DNA of 64,000 nt from Rhynchonema sp. JSB1_4 (lineage: Eukaryota; Nematoda; Chromadorea; Monhysterida; Xyalidae), in the NCBI GenBank assembly GCA_030248065.1, contig JASAMV010000616.1, forward strand, positions 1-64,000, read 5' to 3'. This document shows positions 43,101-57,079 of this stretch, piece after piece. Within the stretch, counting starts at the first letter, position 1. Every line of letters begins with the position of its first letter. Made by a program: the position numbers and the translations under genes. Below the pieces are notes generated by a model that was not told the origin of the DNA, searched no databases, and saw nothing but the letters and a program-made list of their open reading frames with translations.

Positions 43101-44199
43101 ATCAATCAGCTACAGTAAGTGAGGTCACCCAACACTGACGCACGTAAACCCACCAATAATCTGTCCAATCATCACCGAGCTGTTGAGCAACGGCCACAAA
43201 CACACCGACGTGGTGTGCACATCGTACCCAACCGTGTCAGTCAGCCAACGGGGCAGAGTCTCGGTCATGCCGTTGTTGAGTGCCATGTGGTAGCATTGGA
43301 ACTGGGATGTGACGCACTAAGTCACCATGCAGCTTGGGGTACATCGTTAGACATTCTTCATTGTCAATGTTTTGGAACCGTATTTCAGTCCTCCTTTAAA
43401 CTCAATTTTCAAATAACATGGCTCCCTTTCCGTAAACAGTGAATATTTTTGGTGCGAAAATGGCGGTTGTAGATCAGTGATCAGTTCAGGGCAGGCCGTT
43501 CAGCAGTCTAAACCTCTTTATAGTAACCTGATGAGAACCTTGGTTCACTATTAAACCATATATAAGGCAAACTACGCCAACACGAGCCCGATTTCGGAGG
43601 TGGTGAACTTGCAAAACGCAAATAAAGAGAAAATCATCATGCTCCATGTTGTATGCCACAACGTGTAACGTTTCCCAAATCAGCAGCCACGTCATGAATG
43701 TTTCACCATTTTGCCAGCTCCGAAATCGGGCTCGTGTTGGCGTAGTTATACTTTACGCACGAAGGGCCGCTGTGTCCAGACCATCAGCAAAGTAAAGTCT
43801 GCATTGCTAACCTGGTTCTTGCCGTAGTTACACGTCATCAGGGACCCAAATTCGTCGCTTAGTTGCACCGTGACAACCTTTTGTCACACTTTTAATGCTC
43901 AACAAGTGACTAGGCTACTTTTAATGACAAAACACCGTCGAGCTAGAGAGGGTGCATTCAAAGTGGCCATCACTGGATCCCCTACGACGTGTAAGTACGG
44001 TAAAGCTGGCGGCGGTTGTAATCAGGAACAGTCGCCAAAACCAAGCACATCTCACGGCTGACTTGAACTCAGCGAATGTTGCCCGTGTGACAGTGGTCAT
44101 GATGGCTGACCCTAGTCCGCTGTAGAGGGAATCCTGTTTTTGGGTCTCGATCAATTGGGGCCCGATGAGGAGTAGCCGATCAAAATCGAGCCGTTGCAT
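40172..44199 (-). CDS. MFS sugar-porter family transporter (SLC2/GLUT-like), paralogue 2
   Basis: A 536-aa twelve-helix carrier in eight exons: 44199-43999, 43301-43154, 42823-42662, 42489-42379, 42226-42042, 41786-41582, 41393-41103, 40479-40172, all phases consistent, TAG at 40172-40174. Family marks: AWFWRLFLITTAA and YHMALNNG (helix 1 and after), TCDRFGRRATN (loop 2-3), GRLITGIIIGLGSNVTS (helix 4), LIEAPPTRWRGF, SHESPRFLFLSR (after helix 6), EFQGRRRTLF (loop 8-9), VEIVPQHVRSKT and CLPETANRPF near the end. The tail is acidic and hydrophilic (PPSDTEPDHAEDA). Helix 7 reads LRGGTGFFILLNYSTAIF, lacking the GLUT QQ and N residues but keeping YSTAIF. It is clearly a duplicate of the 55-6291 gene; some introns are shared in position and phase while others were lost or gained. 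The donor at 42661 (GTCTCT) is atypical. Confidence 0.92.
40761..41053. repeat. Inverted-repeat miniature element (TATAG-CTCATGG family), copy 2
   Basis: The left end TATAGGCAATCC then CCAGCTCATGGCACT and the right end AAGTGCCATGAGCCGATGG then GTTGCCTATA are inverted copies with a few mismatches, about 290 bp apart. The GCTCATGGCACT core matches the element at 1227-1559, and each copy lies in an intron of one of the two paralogous transporters (at non-equivalent positions). Confidence 0.75.
42974..43064. repeat. Short inverted-repeat element, about 90 bp
   Basis: TTTGCGTTAACCGAGAGTCAT at the left faces ATGACCCTGGTTAACGCAAA at the right (about 20-bp arms with three mismatches). It lies in the intron 42824-43153 of transporter paralogue 2. 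Confidence 0.65.
43570..43747. repeat. Inverted-repeat element, 178 bp, long near-perfect ends
   Basis: AACTACGCCAACACGAGCCC followed by GATTTCGGAG at the left is matched exactly by its complement at the right (about 43718-43747), a 30-bp perfect terminal repeat. The match continues imperfectly inward (GTGGTGAA against TTTCACCAT). It lies in intron 1 of transporter paralogue 2. High identity of the ends suggests recent activity. Confidence 0.85.
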
Positions 44200-44365
44200 G
44201 GTCCAACTGGGGGTTTAACAGAGGGCTTATGTATGTTTTGGTTGGGCCTGGGCATGAGGTATGAAAAGCAAAGGCCATTATAGGGTCAGGCTTTGGGTGG
44301 AGTTGTCGGAACGGTGTAACCCATTGTAGGGTGTAACTGTTGGTCTAAAGAACCCCCGATTCCCG

Positions 44366-44456
44366 ATGTGCGTTTAGTCATATCGGGAATCGGGAACGGA
44401 AAACTTGGGCATAAAAAAAATTTTCATGACATTACATAACTAAACGCGCCCTTAAT
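44366..44456. repeat. Small decayed GGGCG-ended element
   Basis: The left end GTGCGTTTAGTCATATCGGG is a partial complement of the right end ACATAACTAAACGCGCCC, which is followed by TTA as in the GGGCGG family. Iterated CGGGAATCGGGAACGG words lie just inside. Short and degenerate. Confidence 0.5.
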
Positions 44457-46127
44457 CGAGCCGGGCCTCAGCATCCGGGCCTCATGTGAACCAGATTACA
44501 TTATGTGGAAATGCCACTGTTATAATTTTTAGTAGACACCGTCCTGTACTACGTAACTATGCATTTTTATATGATGCACGCAGCAGTTTTACAGGTCCTT
44601 GGCAAGTGGGAAGAAACGACTTCATCGATAAGTTTTGTTAAAGACGTTTTTGATACACGCAGTGCGCAGTGCTATGCGGGTGTGTTGTTTCAGGGGGAAA
44701 CATTTCAAGTGTGCTGGTGAAAACTTGCGATGGAATAAGTTTCTGCTTTTTGCAGCTTTGGGATGGTGGTTTCGCTCTTTTTCTGTATTCTGCCGTGAAC
44801 AAACGTATACGCACTGATGGGGAATTACCAATGCAACTTGTTGATGTACAGTAATACCTGATTCGTTGCGGGGCGCGCCAACAAAAGCTTGGCATTTTTG
44901 TGTTGTATTCGTTCATCACACACGTCTGTCTCATTTTCTCCTCATGAACTACTGCCAAAAAGAGTTCGTGAAAATACTTGTGACAAACATTTTATAAAAT
45001 TCAAGCTTTGGCTTCGCTGCTTTTAAATGAAATCGATCAATCAATTCACTTATTTTATATTTATATAAATGCCTCGCAAGAAAAAATAATTAACATGTTC
45101 ATATACGAAATTGTAGTAGCATAGCAAACAATTGGAGAAAACAAACACAATACAAACTTTTACGGAGGCAATTTTGGTTGACGAACACTTCATACCGAAA
45201 CAACATAAATGCAACTTGCGATGAAATTATCTAAAATGCAGTAGCGAATGTCAAAAGAAAGATATAGACAAACAATCATGATTGGCACACATGAACATGG
45301 TTAAAATCCATTTTTACGACTAACTGAACTTTTTGACAACTTTCCATGAACATCAAGCGGATATACACCATTTATAACGTTGATCATTATGTCACGAAAA
45401 AGTCAAAACAGGTTTTTTGTCATCACAACATGAACACGAAAAGAACAATCAGTTTTACTCAATACAAGCTTAGAGCAAATACAATTTCGGTTAACACTAA
45501 ATGCGAAAACGTGATCAACAAACATGACAATAAAAATAATAATAATGCATTGAATAAATCAGGACAGAGCAACAAAAATATATATGAAACGTAGTAAAAT
45601 GGCAATGAAATTTAAACGATGGCGATTTTTTCAATTTTTGTGGAAACGAGGTATAAACTGTGTGTTCAGTTTGAAGCAATATCGGACATCATATTTTGTA
45701 CATGGCAGTCGCACCCAGCTGGGGTGATGTTTCAATTCACTTTGGTGGTTGGTTGGCCGTAACCGATTGACTCACTGAAACATCATATCATGGATTAACA
45801 ATCTCATCAGGCGAAATTTAACTGATTGTCTATGATATTTCGGCAATAAAAAATGTCGGTTAAATGTGATTAGGTAGCATTGCATTATGTTCGTATATCA
45901 AACCTTGTTAGGTATGTGCGCAGACGGTTGCATTTTACAAGATGTTTCAAAGCAACCTGTTCCCTCATGCAGTATCTATACTTGCGCACTGTTCATCTAA
46001 AACGTGTGATTCTAAGATCGAAATCTGAGAAACCTAGATATGAACCCAAATTGCTCAGCACAGCACACATTTTCAAGTTTTCGGTGCAATGTTGTCGTTT
46101 GCCTTGACCGGCTGACGTCGATGGCCC
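44457..46127. other. Spacer between transporter paralogue 2 and the collagen gene
   Basis: AT-rich, no supportable exon. It contains two of the exact TGATGTTTCA decamers facing each other (45725-45734 and 45776-45785). The collagen 3' UTR should fall in its upper part; I could not choose a polyadenylation signal with confidence. Confidence 0.5.
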
Positions 46128-49100
46128 TCATTTGAATAGGAAGGACGGTAGCGACTTCGGGTCCAGAGACTGAAACATTAGGTGGTGGGTGCAGGGTAGG
46201 GTTAAGGGTGGTGGGGCACACGGCAGGTTTCTGGTTGCTGTTAATATCGAATGTAAAGTTATGGAAAAGCAATGAAAATGTTGAAAACTTCTATTGAAAA
46301 GATGGCAAAGAAATCTGAGGGTGATTTCAGAGCAAACAGAAGCATAAGAAGGACAGAAAGAGTTTAGAAAGATTAGTTTTCTTCAGCACGGACAGGTTAC
46401 ATACGTGATGTTAAGCATACCCAATGGTTGCTCTTACCCATATTCAGCCCGAACATTCTGCAGTTTAGTAAAAGGAATGGGGGAAACAGTTTATTTTTGT
46501 TAATTTGGCATCAGGATAGAATCTTCGGATGTAATTTTCAAAGCATTTAAAATGGCATAGGGTAATTAAAAAATTTTGGAATTATAACCAAAGGCAAGTG
46601 TATTTTGTGCATGAGGGGTGCGTTCTATTATGGTTCACATTCACACTAAACCCGGCGAAGGCGCTCGTGGTGCTGTGCATGCATCCTCTGCTGTGCGGTC
46701 GAAAAATTTCACTCAACAATCTGTGTGGCCCGTCTTCGTAATTACTCTAATCGTTCAATTCCACACTCCAATCGTTCTGATTGTCAAACGCACAGTGTGA
46801 CTCAAATAATATTTCACCCAATGCTCACCTTGTTCATGCCGCCTTTCCAGAAACAACCGGGCAGTGGCAAACCGTCCGAACCCATCGGACATGGAGCATC
46901 AAGACCGGGAATACCCTGAAGTGAAATTTGGAATATTTGTTTTATAAATACAGTGGTGTCACAAGTTTTCAATAACATATTTCGAAAAAATGACAATATA
47001 TACCTGTTCTCCCCTTTCTCCCTTCGGTCCCGATCTACCCTCGGGTCCCGGTGGGCCCATGGGACCGGCGCTGCCTATATCGCCTTTGGGCCCGGGCAAA
47101 CCTTGGCCCTGAAATTCCAAGAAAAGGATGTTTAGGGCCTTTCTTGGCAAAATCAATTGCTTTTATTAAACTCGAGCCGCAGATGCTGCACAATAAGATT
47201 TCAGTTACTTAAAATTAAATTATAGATTTGCATGTTGTGTTTTACGGCCTGCAAGCCATGTGCATAAACATGCGTGTTTTCTGGAGCAGTCAAGATTCAG
47301 TCCGCAGCATAAGTCGTAGGTATATTTCATATTTTGCAGCCAAAATAAGCCCCCAAAACTGTAGCAAAGTGTGCACACGAACCACTTTTGGAACTTCAGT
47401 GGGATAGGTTTTGACAAAGACACAAGACTACACCGGGATAACTTGTCACATTCACATAAGGTGGCCCAAATGTTCCTTTTGTCTGAATTGAATTTCTTGA
47501 CAGGAAGGTTGAAAATGCTGAGGAAACTTTTTGGGCCACCCGGTGTTTTTCTCATTGCCAAGCCTGTAGTATGGCAGCCAAAAAAAGCATGCACTGCAGA
47601 TCTTCATAAAATATAACAAAAAGGACAAGACCCTCAGGAGTATGGAAAAAAGGTAAAGATAGAGAAAAGCTTACAATTGCACCCGGCATTCCCTGTGAAA
47701 GAGTGGATAGGTGTTTAATATTGAAAAGAAATTTTTATGAAACATGAAGCGATTTTGTGGATGATGAAGAAAAGTACTTTTCAGAAGTCTAAAAGTGCAT
47801 AAAACGTTTCGTCCACCCTATGCGTCCGGACTTACCGGAGGTCCAGCGTTGCCTTTCGGTCCTGCAGGTCCAGTGTCGCCTTTGTCACCCTGAAGAGAAA
47901 ATGATAAAATTTTCCAATTCTATCCAATGTCGGACTGTTTGGCAAGCGGTGCCGAAATTACCACGTCACGCAATACATTTGTACAAGTTGATATCAATAT
48001 CACAACAGTTTCCAGTACTACCAATCACTGAACAACACAGGTAACAACGCACACAGTGCAAAACCATCAAATTTGGCTCTTCAACTTTCTGAGATCCCGC
48101 TCCCAAATTTGGAAACGCTGGTGTTCTTAATTTACTAAGGTATGTAAATTAAGGTAACATACATAACGTACATAGGTATACCTATAAAATATAGCTTCCT
48201 CCACACAGACGCATGTTAGAGGCGGAATTTATCGACATTTTAGTAACTTCTCGAACACAACACTAATGGCAGACCTGCCCGCTAAATGACTTTCTGAGCC
48301 ACCCTATATCCAACCAGACGCAGCAAACTTACGGTGAACCCGTCTTGGCCCGGTCGGCCAGGTGGGCCGCGCAATCCCATTGGCCCCGGTGGACCCTGAA
48401 ACCACCAACATGGGGTACAGAAAGAGATAGTTCAGGCATGTTGAAAAGAATGGACACGCGTTGAGTGGGGATTGTGCAGGGTATACACGTGTACGGTAGG
48501 GAACGGAAACAGTGGAATTTTGAAGTGAGAAGTTCAGAACACATAATGCTGAATGAGAGCCTGATATACATATGTGTTGGTATTTGAGTAATGAGATTAA
48601 TTCGTAAGACTGAATTTTTTAAATCATGGTTTTTCTATAATCCCAAGGAGCTTACCGGCAATCCCAGTGCACCAGGTGGTCCGGACAAACCCTTTTCGCC
48701 TTGCGTACCATCTAAACCCCTTGGGCCTGGAGGGCCAGGTAGACCCGGTGGACCCTGAAACGATTTTACATAGCAGTCTGTGAAAAGTCGTCGAAAAATA
48801 AAAAAAAAATAAAAGTTTGTACTCACCCTTGGACCGGGAAGGCCGATACCAGTACCATCTGAGTGACCGCCTCCGCCTTGGCCGGGTGGGCCCTGCACAT
48901 TTTCAAATCACATTTTGTTTTTTAACACTCAATTTTGAACATCGAACTCCAAAAAAAACTTAGAATAAATTTCACAAACCGGTGGTCCAGGTGGTCCAGG
49001 TGGTCCAATCATCCCGGGTGGTCCAATGTTGCCCCTTTCTCCCTTTTGGCCCTGATGACCTGGCAATCCCTGAGGACCTCTGAGGCCTGGATCGCCTTTG

Positions 49101-52100
49101 TGACCGTGTGGACCCGTAGGACCCATTGGTCCCATGTCACCCTTGATACCGGGTAGACCCTGTGAAGTAGATAGGTATGATTGAGACCTTTTGGTGTTTC
49201 AGACTTACACAGCTCCAGGACATCCAGTTTCACTGTGGAACAACTCATCAGGAACACAGCCTACCCTTTTGATAGTGACACGATCTGCTACATCTGTTTA
49301 CTTCTGGTCACTCTGCGAAAGAATATGCACATAACTGGACACGGTGACCGCTGGACTGGGAACCGAAATGGCGTTCAAAAATATGACAACCCGTGGGTTT
49401 CGCATTTTGCGCTGAATATGCATTGTACCTGTGATCCAGGCGGTCCCTGTCTTCCCTGCTTTCCCTCCGGTCCCGGCAGTCCCGGCGAGCCCGGTTTACC
49501 CGCATGTTGCTGCACCATTGGCAGTAGTTTATGAGCAATTTCGTGAAGTGGCACCGTAGCATTGAATACGCCATCGCGACCCTGGGGTTGTAATGGAAAG
49601 ATTAAATGGGATTGAACTCGTATTTGTTTGCGTGCTTTCTTTCACGATCAGCACTTCTTACTAACAATGCAAGAAATTAGGTACGATTATAACAAGAAAA
49701 TCGCCTTTTGTTATCAAACCCATCTTTACTGTGTCAAACATTCGATTTGAAGTCATGTACTCAACATTAAAAAATGCTATAAAACGAAAACTTTAAACTT
49801 TGAAGGTCTGAATAGATTAATCTCACCAATATTGTCAGTGGTTAGTGGTGTGTGGTAGTCGTGCGCCCAAACTCGAACCAAGAACAAATAGTATAACTAA
49901 AATTTCTGCAAAATAATATGTAAAATTAAATGCTTGTTAGTTTCAAATCATGAAACACAACTAAAATATGTATGAAAACGAAACCGTCCCCCGCTTTGTA
50001 ATTCCCTATTGCTTTCAAAGCATTTGACCTCCCACATTTTAACGCATGCGTCTGTGTGAAGGAACGAGTAACATAAATTTTCAATGAATTTGTAAAGGCT
50101 CTCGCACGCAGTGGTTCATAAATTATTCAGTGAACCAAATTTGACTTTTGGTTGTGTAATTAGCACCCTCACTCGGGCTAATTACAACGCTTGAACCAAA
50201 ATGGCATGCAATTCGAACGGACATCTTGGCCCAAAGGTTGACGGGGTAGCAACTTCCGCATTCTAATGGAGAGCCCATGGAAACAGAGTTCTACACACTG
50301 GTTCTACCATTGTGCTCTGTCAAAGTCAAACAATGAACAGTGCAAAGTTGTAATTGTTTGACTTTCAGTCATGTAAAATAACTGGTATACATACAACACA
50401 ACCATGCACATGCATAAACACCACCACACACAAACAGCGCACCACACACACAACGCACTACAGTACCAAACATGGTTCATACGTAGAATGAAACATCGAG
50501 GTTAAGACAACAGGGATGTGTACCTTTTTGCCTCTGCGGCCGCGTTGTCCTGGCTCGCCCTGTAAGTTCAGGCAACAAGAGGTTAGAAGTGGGTTGTGCT
50601 TATTGCGGTGAAGGTTGATATTTCATACACACACTCACACAAAAACTTCACAGCAATAGAGGGTTCCGTGAGTAGTTCAGTGTCGATGTTGATAAGGTTA
50701 GGGTGTGCAGAGTCTCTGCACTGCACTGCAGACACACACACCAACAGTTTGCGTACAGTACTGTCTCCAATAAGTGACCAATCTACCCACCTGGTCTCCT
50801 TTTGGTCCTGGTGGTCCGACAGGTCCCGGCGGTCCAGGTACCATAACCGGCGCGGACGCGCCAGCAGCGGAACCCTGCGAGGCAACAGACGGTCCGGCTT
50901 CGCCCTTTGGACCTGGCCGACCCTGAAAATCAAGTTGAACGGCGTACTTTGTGTTGGGTTAGTATGGCTAGCCCGCTAGTGTTGGCGATCCAGATAATCA
51001 GGTATTAGAAAAACGTTGGGATTTTTCAGGTGTATACATTAGGTCTTCTAAACATGAAATCAGCAACGCACACTTGCTTGCAGCCGGCTTTGACAGACAT
51101 GGGCTCAAATTCATTCAAAAATTTTGGCTTGGGAAAACAATCATGGATTAAAAAATGTAACTCGCCGATTTGACCCCATGACCTCAAAACATTGATCGAT
51201 GCGTATAAAACACAGACATGCGATGTCTTTTTGCGTTTAAATGCAATGCTAAAGTACAGTTAGGGCTTGTTGAAAATGAGGACCCTTTTTAAAGTTTGGT
51301 TCATGGTCCATTTATTGCTGAAAACAGCTTGCCATGACTGTACCACTGTGTGGATGAGGCTCCGGCGCATCGATCTTAAGCTTGAGCCTGAAGGCCTAAG
51401 TAACCAAGCCTACATATAAGGCAAAAAATACGCCAGTTTCGAAAGTTTTCATTCTCACAACTAAATATGTACGTTAAGAGCCCACGACAAGCACACGCGC
51501 TTAACAAATTGATAGAAAAAGAGAGAAAATCATATAGGAATTTTTGTGCAGCAAATGCGATCGCACCGTTTGACTGAACAGTACTGTAGCACACATATTA
51601 GACCACCACAGCACAGCAATTAGGGATATATATCATTTTCAACAAAAAGTATTTTTCATGTTCGTTTAATCGGTCGAACAAAAATCTGCCTGCCTGATCA
51701 GTGGACTAACATGCACGCTAGAGTTGATGTTTCAGTCAGCAGGAAAGAAAAGAACATGTATGTATGAACATGTATTGTATCCACCAGCACCACCACAAAA
51801 CTTTGCTTTACGTATGTATATGTGTTGGTCAATGACAAAATTAACAAAAAGGGGATAAAATACGGTGGTGGCGGATACAGTGGCGCACGTTTATAGTCTA
51901 TACCTGTGAGCCCGGATGTCCGCGCGGGCCCTCCGGTCCCCGTGGCCCGGGGAAACCTCGTTCGCCGGGCGGTCCAGGAGAACCGGGTCGTCCATCACGT
52001 CCCGGCGGCCCGGGGACCAGCTGACCCTGACCCGACCCCATGCCGGGCCCGGGCATGCCGCGCGGCCCGGGTGGGCCAGGTTCGCCGGGCAGACCAGGTA

Positions 52101-54623
52101 GACCGCGAATAGCATCACCCTGTGTACAAGATAGGAGACGAATAGCACAGAATAGATAACAACAATAAAGGGAATTTTGGTATCATTTTCCAAAAAATAA
52201 ATTCGAAAAGGATGCACAAAACACGTATAACAACGTCAACCTTTTCGCCGGGATAGCCAATCCTGCCGGGTGGCCCAGCATTGCCGTCATCGCCACGATC
52301 ACCCTGTTCATATGCAACTGGTGAAACATCACAATAATCATGCTACACAATATCCATGGCAGTCAAGAAATGTTTTGGAACGAAAAAAACTTAAAAAACA
52401 TTAAAAACTCACAGGCAATCCTTGAGGTCCAGCGGATCCCGGTGGACCCCTGGGACCTCTGTCCCCTTTCGGACCCTGAATTGATCGTCCGTCGAAGCCT
52501 GGCAGGCCGCGATCACCTTTGTCCCCGGGAATACCGGCTGGTCCGGGGTTGCCCGGGGGCCCAGGTTCGCCCTGAAAAAATCCAACAGCAAGATCGTGGT
52601 GACTGTTGCGAAAATTTGATGGTTTTGCAAAAATATCCATTATACAAACAGGCGACAACTAAAAGAGCATGAAAACACACAAAAGCACAACACACGTACT
52701 TTAATGAAAGCGGTGCCGGTCGGACTGACCTGAAGCAGAAAGGTGAGAAATCAGCAAAGAGCCACTTATACCCAAGCGGTATTGTACGGTACGGATAGCA
52801 CAGGTTGAGAGGACATTAATCGTAGCGAAAGCATATGTACGTAGAAGTGAGATGAAGAACAACTTGTACGTTTTGAGAGTTCGGAAAGTTCACAGCGATA
52901 AAACATTTTGTACAACATCCAAAACTTATTAAAGTTGGATAGTTATTTTTAATTGTTGTTGGTTAGCGCACCCTGACTACGGACATGGGCAGCGTGTAGT
53001 CCTTCTGGTTGTGCACGTTCCCAGCACCCCAGCCATCGTCGTTCTATTAATGGGGTAAGAGTAGCTAGGGTTGCGATGTTTGGGGAAAAAACTTAAAAAT
53101 ACTTTCAATATAATGTTTCACATACCTGGACGCCGTAGCCTCCGCCACCTCCGCCGCCACCGAGGCCTGGGTAGCCGCGCTCACCCTGTGGTGAAAAGAT
53201 CATTTTTTAGAATATGGAAATTTTATCGATCATTCTAGTAGCTGATGTGATGGGAGGATCGCGGTTGAAGTGTAATGTTACGGGAATTGATCAGCAGTGT
53301 GGAGCTTTCGTGGTGACACACTCTGACATTCTCAATCAGCATTTTCGGCCACTACAATGCATTCACTAGAAGGTGTAGTAGCATTATAACGGGGCGGTAA
53401 CCAAAAAAGGCTTACTATGAGAAGGTTCACTATAGGGAGGGTTGACTGTGGGAGCAGAATTGTACCTTCTGTCCTGGTGAACCGTCTTTTCCAGGTGCGC
53501 CATGTGGACCCATCGGTCCCTGCGGTCCTCGCTCGCCCGGGGTTCCAGGGGATCCCTGAATGAAGGGATAAAGATTGAATTGATTCAAAAAAATTGAAGT
53601 CACTGTGACAAAATTAAAGAAATTTATATAACGTTCAGACGCACCGGCGTGCCTTTAACTCCATCGAGGCCAATCGGACCCTATAAAATGGAATTTGGAT
53701 AATTTCTTGACAATTCTGTTTGAAATATATCAAAAAAAAGAAATGTCTTGGGGAAAAGTGCTGTCACAAAACGACACAACGTCAGAACAAAATTCAGAAA
53801 AAATTGATCATATCGAAGCATGACTGTACCGGGAAGCCAGGCCATCCACGCTGTCCTTTTAGACCCTGAAAACACAACACGAACATGTTTACACCAGCGC
53901 GCACATGTGCAAAACCTCACGAAACAGCTGCATGATTCCAGAATACGCCGTGAGCTATACCAGCGAAAATGTTGACTCTCGCTCGCAGCATACCCTTCAG
54001 CTACAAATGTTTCACAACCACAAAACAACACAACATACAGGCGGTCCGGCGGGGCCGGGTGGTCCCCTTAGTTGGAGAACATCGCCCCCATCCACACGAT
54101 ACAAGTATCCCCTTGAACGTCCGTAACGGCGTTTATTACCGACTTCTTTCACTGTGACGTCGGTGGTTGACTTGGCGCCCTGGAACACGAAGCAAAAACG
54201 CACTGCACACACACGTGCACAATTGACCACAAATATATACTGTACGTGAAGCATCAACCAGCCAGACAGTTTGTCTGCCACTGCGCACTGGGTGATGTTT
54301 CACGCGCACGCAATTTGAAACCATGTCAAACAAAAGACTATACATATACCATACAAGTAAAAATGTGCTTTTCACATCACCAATCACAAAAGTGCCTGGC
54401 AACAGAATGCTTTTTGGAACCAAATAGGATAGAATAAAAAAGCCACAGTATTAGAGAAGTCACCGGAAAGCCAGGTATGCCACGCGAGCCTCTGTAGCCC
54501 TGTAACGCGAGCACAAAGCTGATAGAGGAAGAAAATAGAGAAAGAGAACCGTGTTAAAATGTTTTGGAAGAGGAAAAGAAAAGTGAGCTTGACTCACGGG
54601 TTCGCCAGGTGGACCAGGCGGAC
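46128..54623 (-). CDS. Collagen of the membrane-associated (MACIT/COL-99-like) type, 5' end missing
   Basis: 24 exons encode about 665 aa of interrupted Gly-X-Y repeats: 54623-54598, 54499-54464, 54179-54039, 53865-53830, 53680-53645, 53555-53466, 53185-53126, 53043-52972, 52729-52700, 52571-52413, 52303-52241, 52119-51904, 50922-50791, 50559-50524, 49581-49429, 49159-48980, 48892-48827, 48754-48656, 48395-48333, 47889-47836, 47692-47675, 47108-47004, 46915-46829, 46169-46128. All but the first start at a codon boundary, mostly with Gly. Non-collagenous breaks: [19 protein letters not shown], the Trp-containing 53043-52972/52729-52700 pair, and [19 protein letters not shown]. The C-terminal knob [18 protein letters not shown] has two cysteines, the kind seen in nematode and insect transmembrane collagens (from memory, unverified), and would lock trimers outside the cell. 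GRRGKK near 50524 could be a furin-type site. The first exon found is in phase 1, so at least one upstream exon is missing. The last exon ([13 protein letters not shown]) is less certain. Confidence 0.9.
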
Positions 54624-57079
54624 CTGAAAAAAAAATGAAATTTGTACAGTAAGCGATGTAAACATTTGTCCTATTGGCTGATATTTATACTTTCCCCCTT
54701 ATAGCACCAGTTATGCGTAACATCGTCTTCGTTGTATGTTGTACACCGCATAAATTTCATCCTGCTTGTGCTTGCATTGTAACAAATCATATTATCGAAG
54801 GGATTAAGACATGCCCATGGCATTAAGACATGTTCAGTTTCGAGGCCTGGGATTAAAATTCTCGCATAAATTTTCATAATTTCCGAACACTTCTGTGGTT
54901 AAGATCTAAGATGTGAACATGAGGAAATCTTGATAATATTTCAGCAATGTTAGATCCCTTTGGATTACTTTATGCAGGCCTTCACTAAAAGTCAGATTAC
55001 TGCCATCTTTACTGTGTTATTCACATGAAATGATGATGTTCTAACCACACCCTTTCTATTCACACATACTTTTTTGGGTACCGTTTATTAGTCTCCGTTA
55101 AAGGCATCATGCCCTGGTCCCCGCAGTCATCATTTTTATACCCTAAAAGTCATGGTATACATAACACACCTTTTTTCTGATGGGGTGCCAGTTTTATGGT
55201 TATTTACAACTTCTCATGGCTCTCTGAAGGTTGCATTATTGCATGTGCACCTCCAAGGCAAGGAAGACTATCACACATCAACATTGCCAAAGCACTCGAA
55301 ACTTTTGTTTTTGTTACGCACGATAATTACCACAATTGAATTTCTGCAAAAAATTGTGCACATCTGCATCCTTATAACTGCACCTCGGTATTATACTAAC
55401 ATAAACATAAGGCGCAAAAATGTTCTGATCTTATCTATAATTGCACATGTCAATTGTATGAACGGTGCTAATTTAGCACGAAATGACAAAACATAATGCC
55501 AAGTCAGATTTTTGGAACCATTGTGCAAGATTGCTCTCAACCTGAAGTAAAAAGCTCGGAATTTTACGTACTTGCCTGCACCCACACCCTGCCTTTCACC
55601 TCACCCCTTCTTGCAAATGCAACGTTTAAAGATAAAATAAGATGACAACTAAACGGTCAAAATTTGAAGTAGCGCCGCACTCCCGGGTTTTATGACCGAC
55701 ATTTATTATGGTTCATTTTGGGGTTTGATTTTGCATTGTTGAGCGATTTCAAATATTGGGGGTGGGGTCAGAAATCACTAGAACGTTAACCTTATTTTGC
55801 ATACTGAAGCTAATCTAAGTACAAACTTGTAAAGAAAATGTAAATTTTAAATTGTACCAAAGAACGCTGAACCATCGTATTGACCCCAGACGGACATTTG
55901 CGGGTCAATTTATCAAATGCGCTGGCAAATTAGAAGCCCAACCCCGAACAAAGGAATCGTGGTTTAAAAATTGGAAAATTGGGGCACGATCAAATTGCAG
56001 CTTATGTATTTTTGCTGAGCTTGTACCCCACAAAGTTCCCCTGTATCTGTCAAAAAGGTGACCGCCCCGCTTTCGACTTAAGCAGTAACAGTTGTTCAGT
56101 GTTTGGATTTATACCACTTTAGGTCTTTTCGTGTTGTTGGTTACCCAATGTTGATATTGTTGTGTAATGAGCGTTGCGGTGACGTGTTACTTGGATAAAC
56201 GGCTTATTTTGTGAGAGGTTTTGATATGGACAACTGCTGCAGATCTGATGCACCAGAGAAACGATCACGGGACGAGGAGCTCGGGACCGGGATCCGGATC
56301 AAGTGGACAACATTTCGGTTCGGGATTAAAACTCGTGATCAAAGTTCGGGAAACGGGATACTACCGATATGTACAGTATCTGGTCACATGTTTTACACAA
56401 TTGTATGCATTTTTCATTCTGTTGTGTAGTGTCACACAAAACTAAAATATGACTGGTAAATTTGGTTTTCATTCAAAACCATGCAGACCATTGAATTGTT
56501 TCGAATACGACATTTCGTCTGTCAACAATGACAAAAGACATGCTGTGTTTACTAATCTAACACATTCTCCGAAAAACGTTTTACCACCGCAAGCCGAAAA
56601 CTACACCACATCGGAATACACAGAGCGATCGGTCTTGTTCCGTTTGGTTGAGATTCACTCCCGTTGTGTCTCTGGACCGCGATCCATTTCGGTTACAATC
56701 TTTCGACAAAATCAGCAGAAAAAATTATTGCGAGCCCGTGTGCCAGGCGTGAAAAACATCAGAGATTCGTTTCAGTGATTGATGGATTGATATCGTGTTT
56801 GCGTGTTTTTATCGCGAATCTCAGAGTTATTACGTTGAGCGCTTTGAGCATTATTGTTCCTGAGCGCCCCAAATGCAATTCACTGTTTGCTAAGGAACTC
56901 CTCCATACTATACGAAAACAAGATATCATTTTCCGCTGGAACAAAAATTCCAGAACACAGCGCTGTTTTACAAACACACAGACAGACAATGCGAAAAACT
57001 CATTACGAAAGCAAATAAGAAGAATTTGATCCCTCTCCCCGCTCAATTTGACCCTATTGTCTTTCCTGAAGCGATCAAC

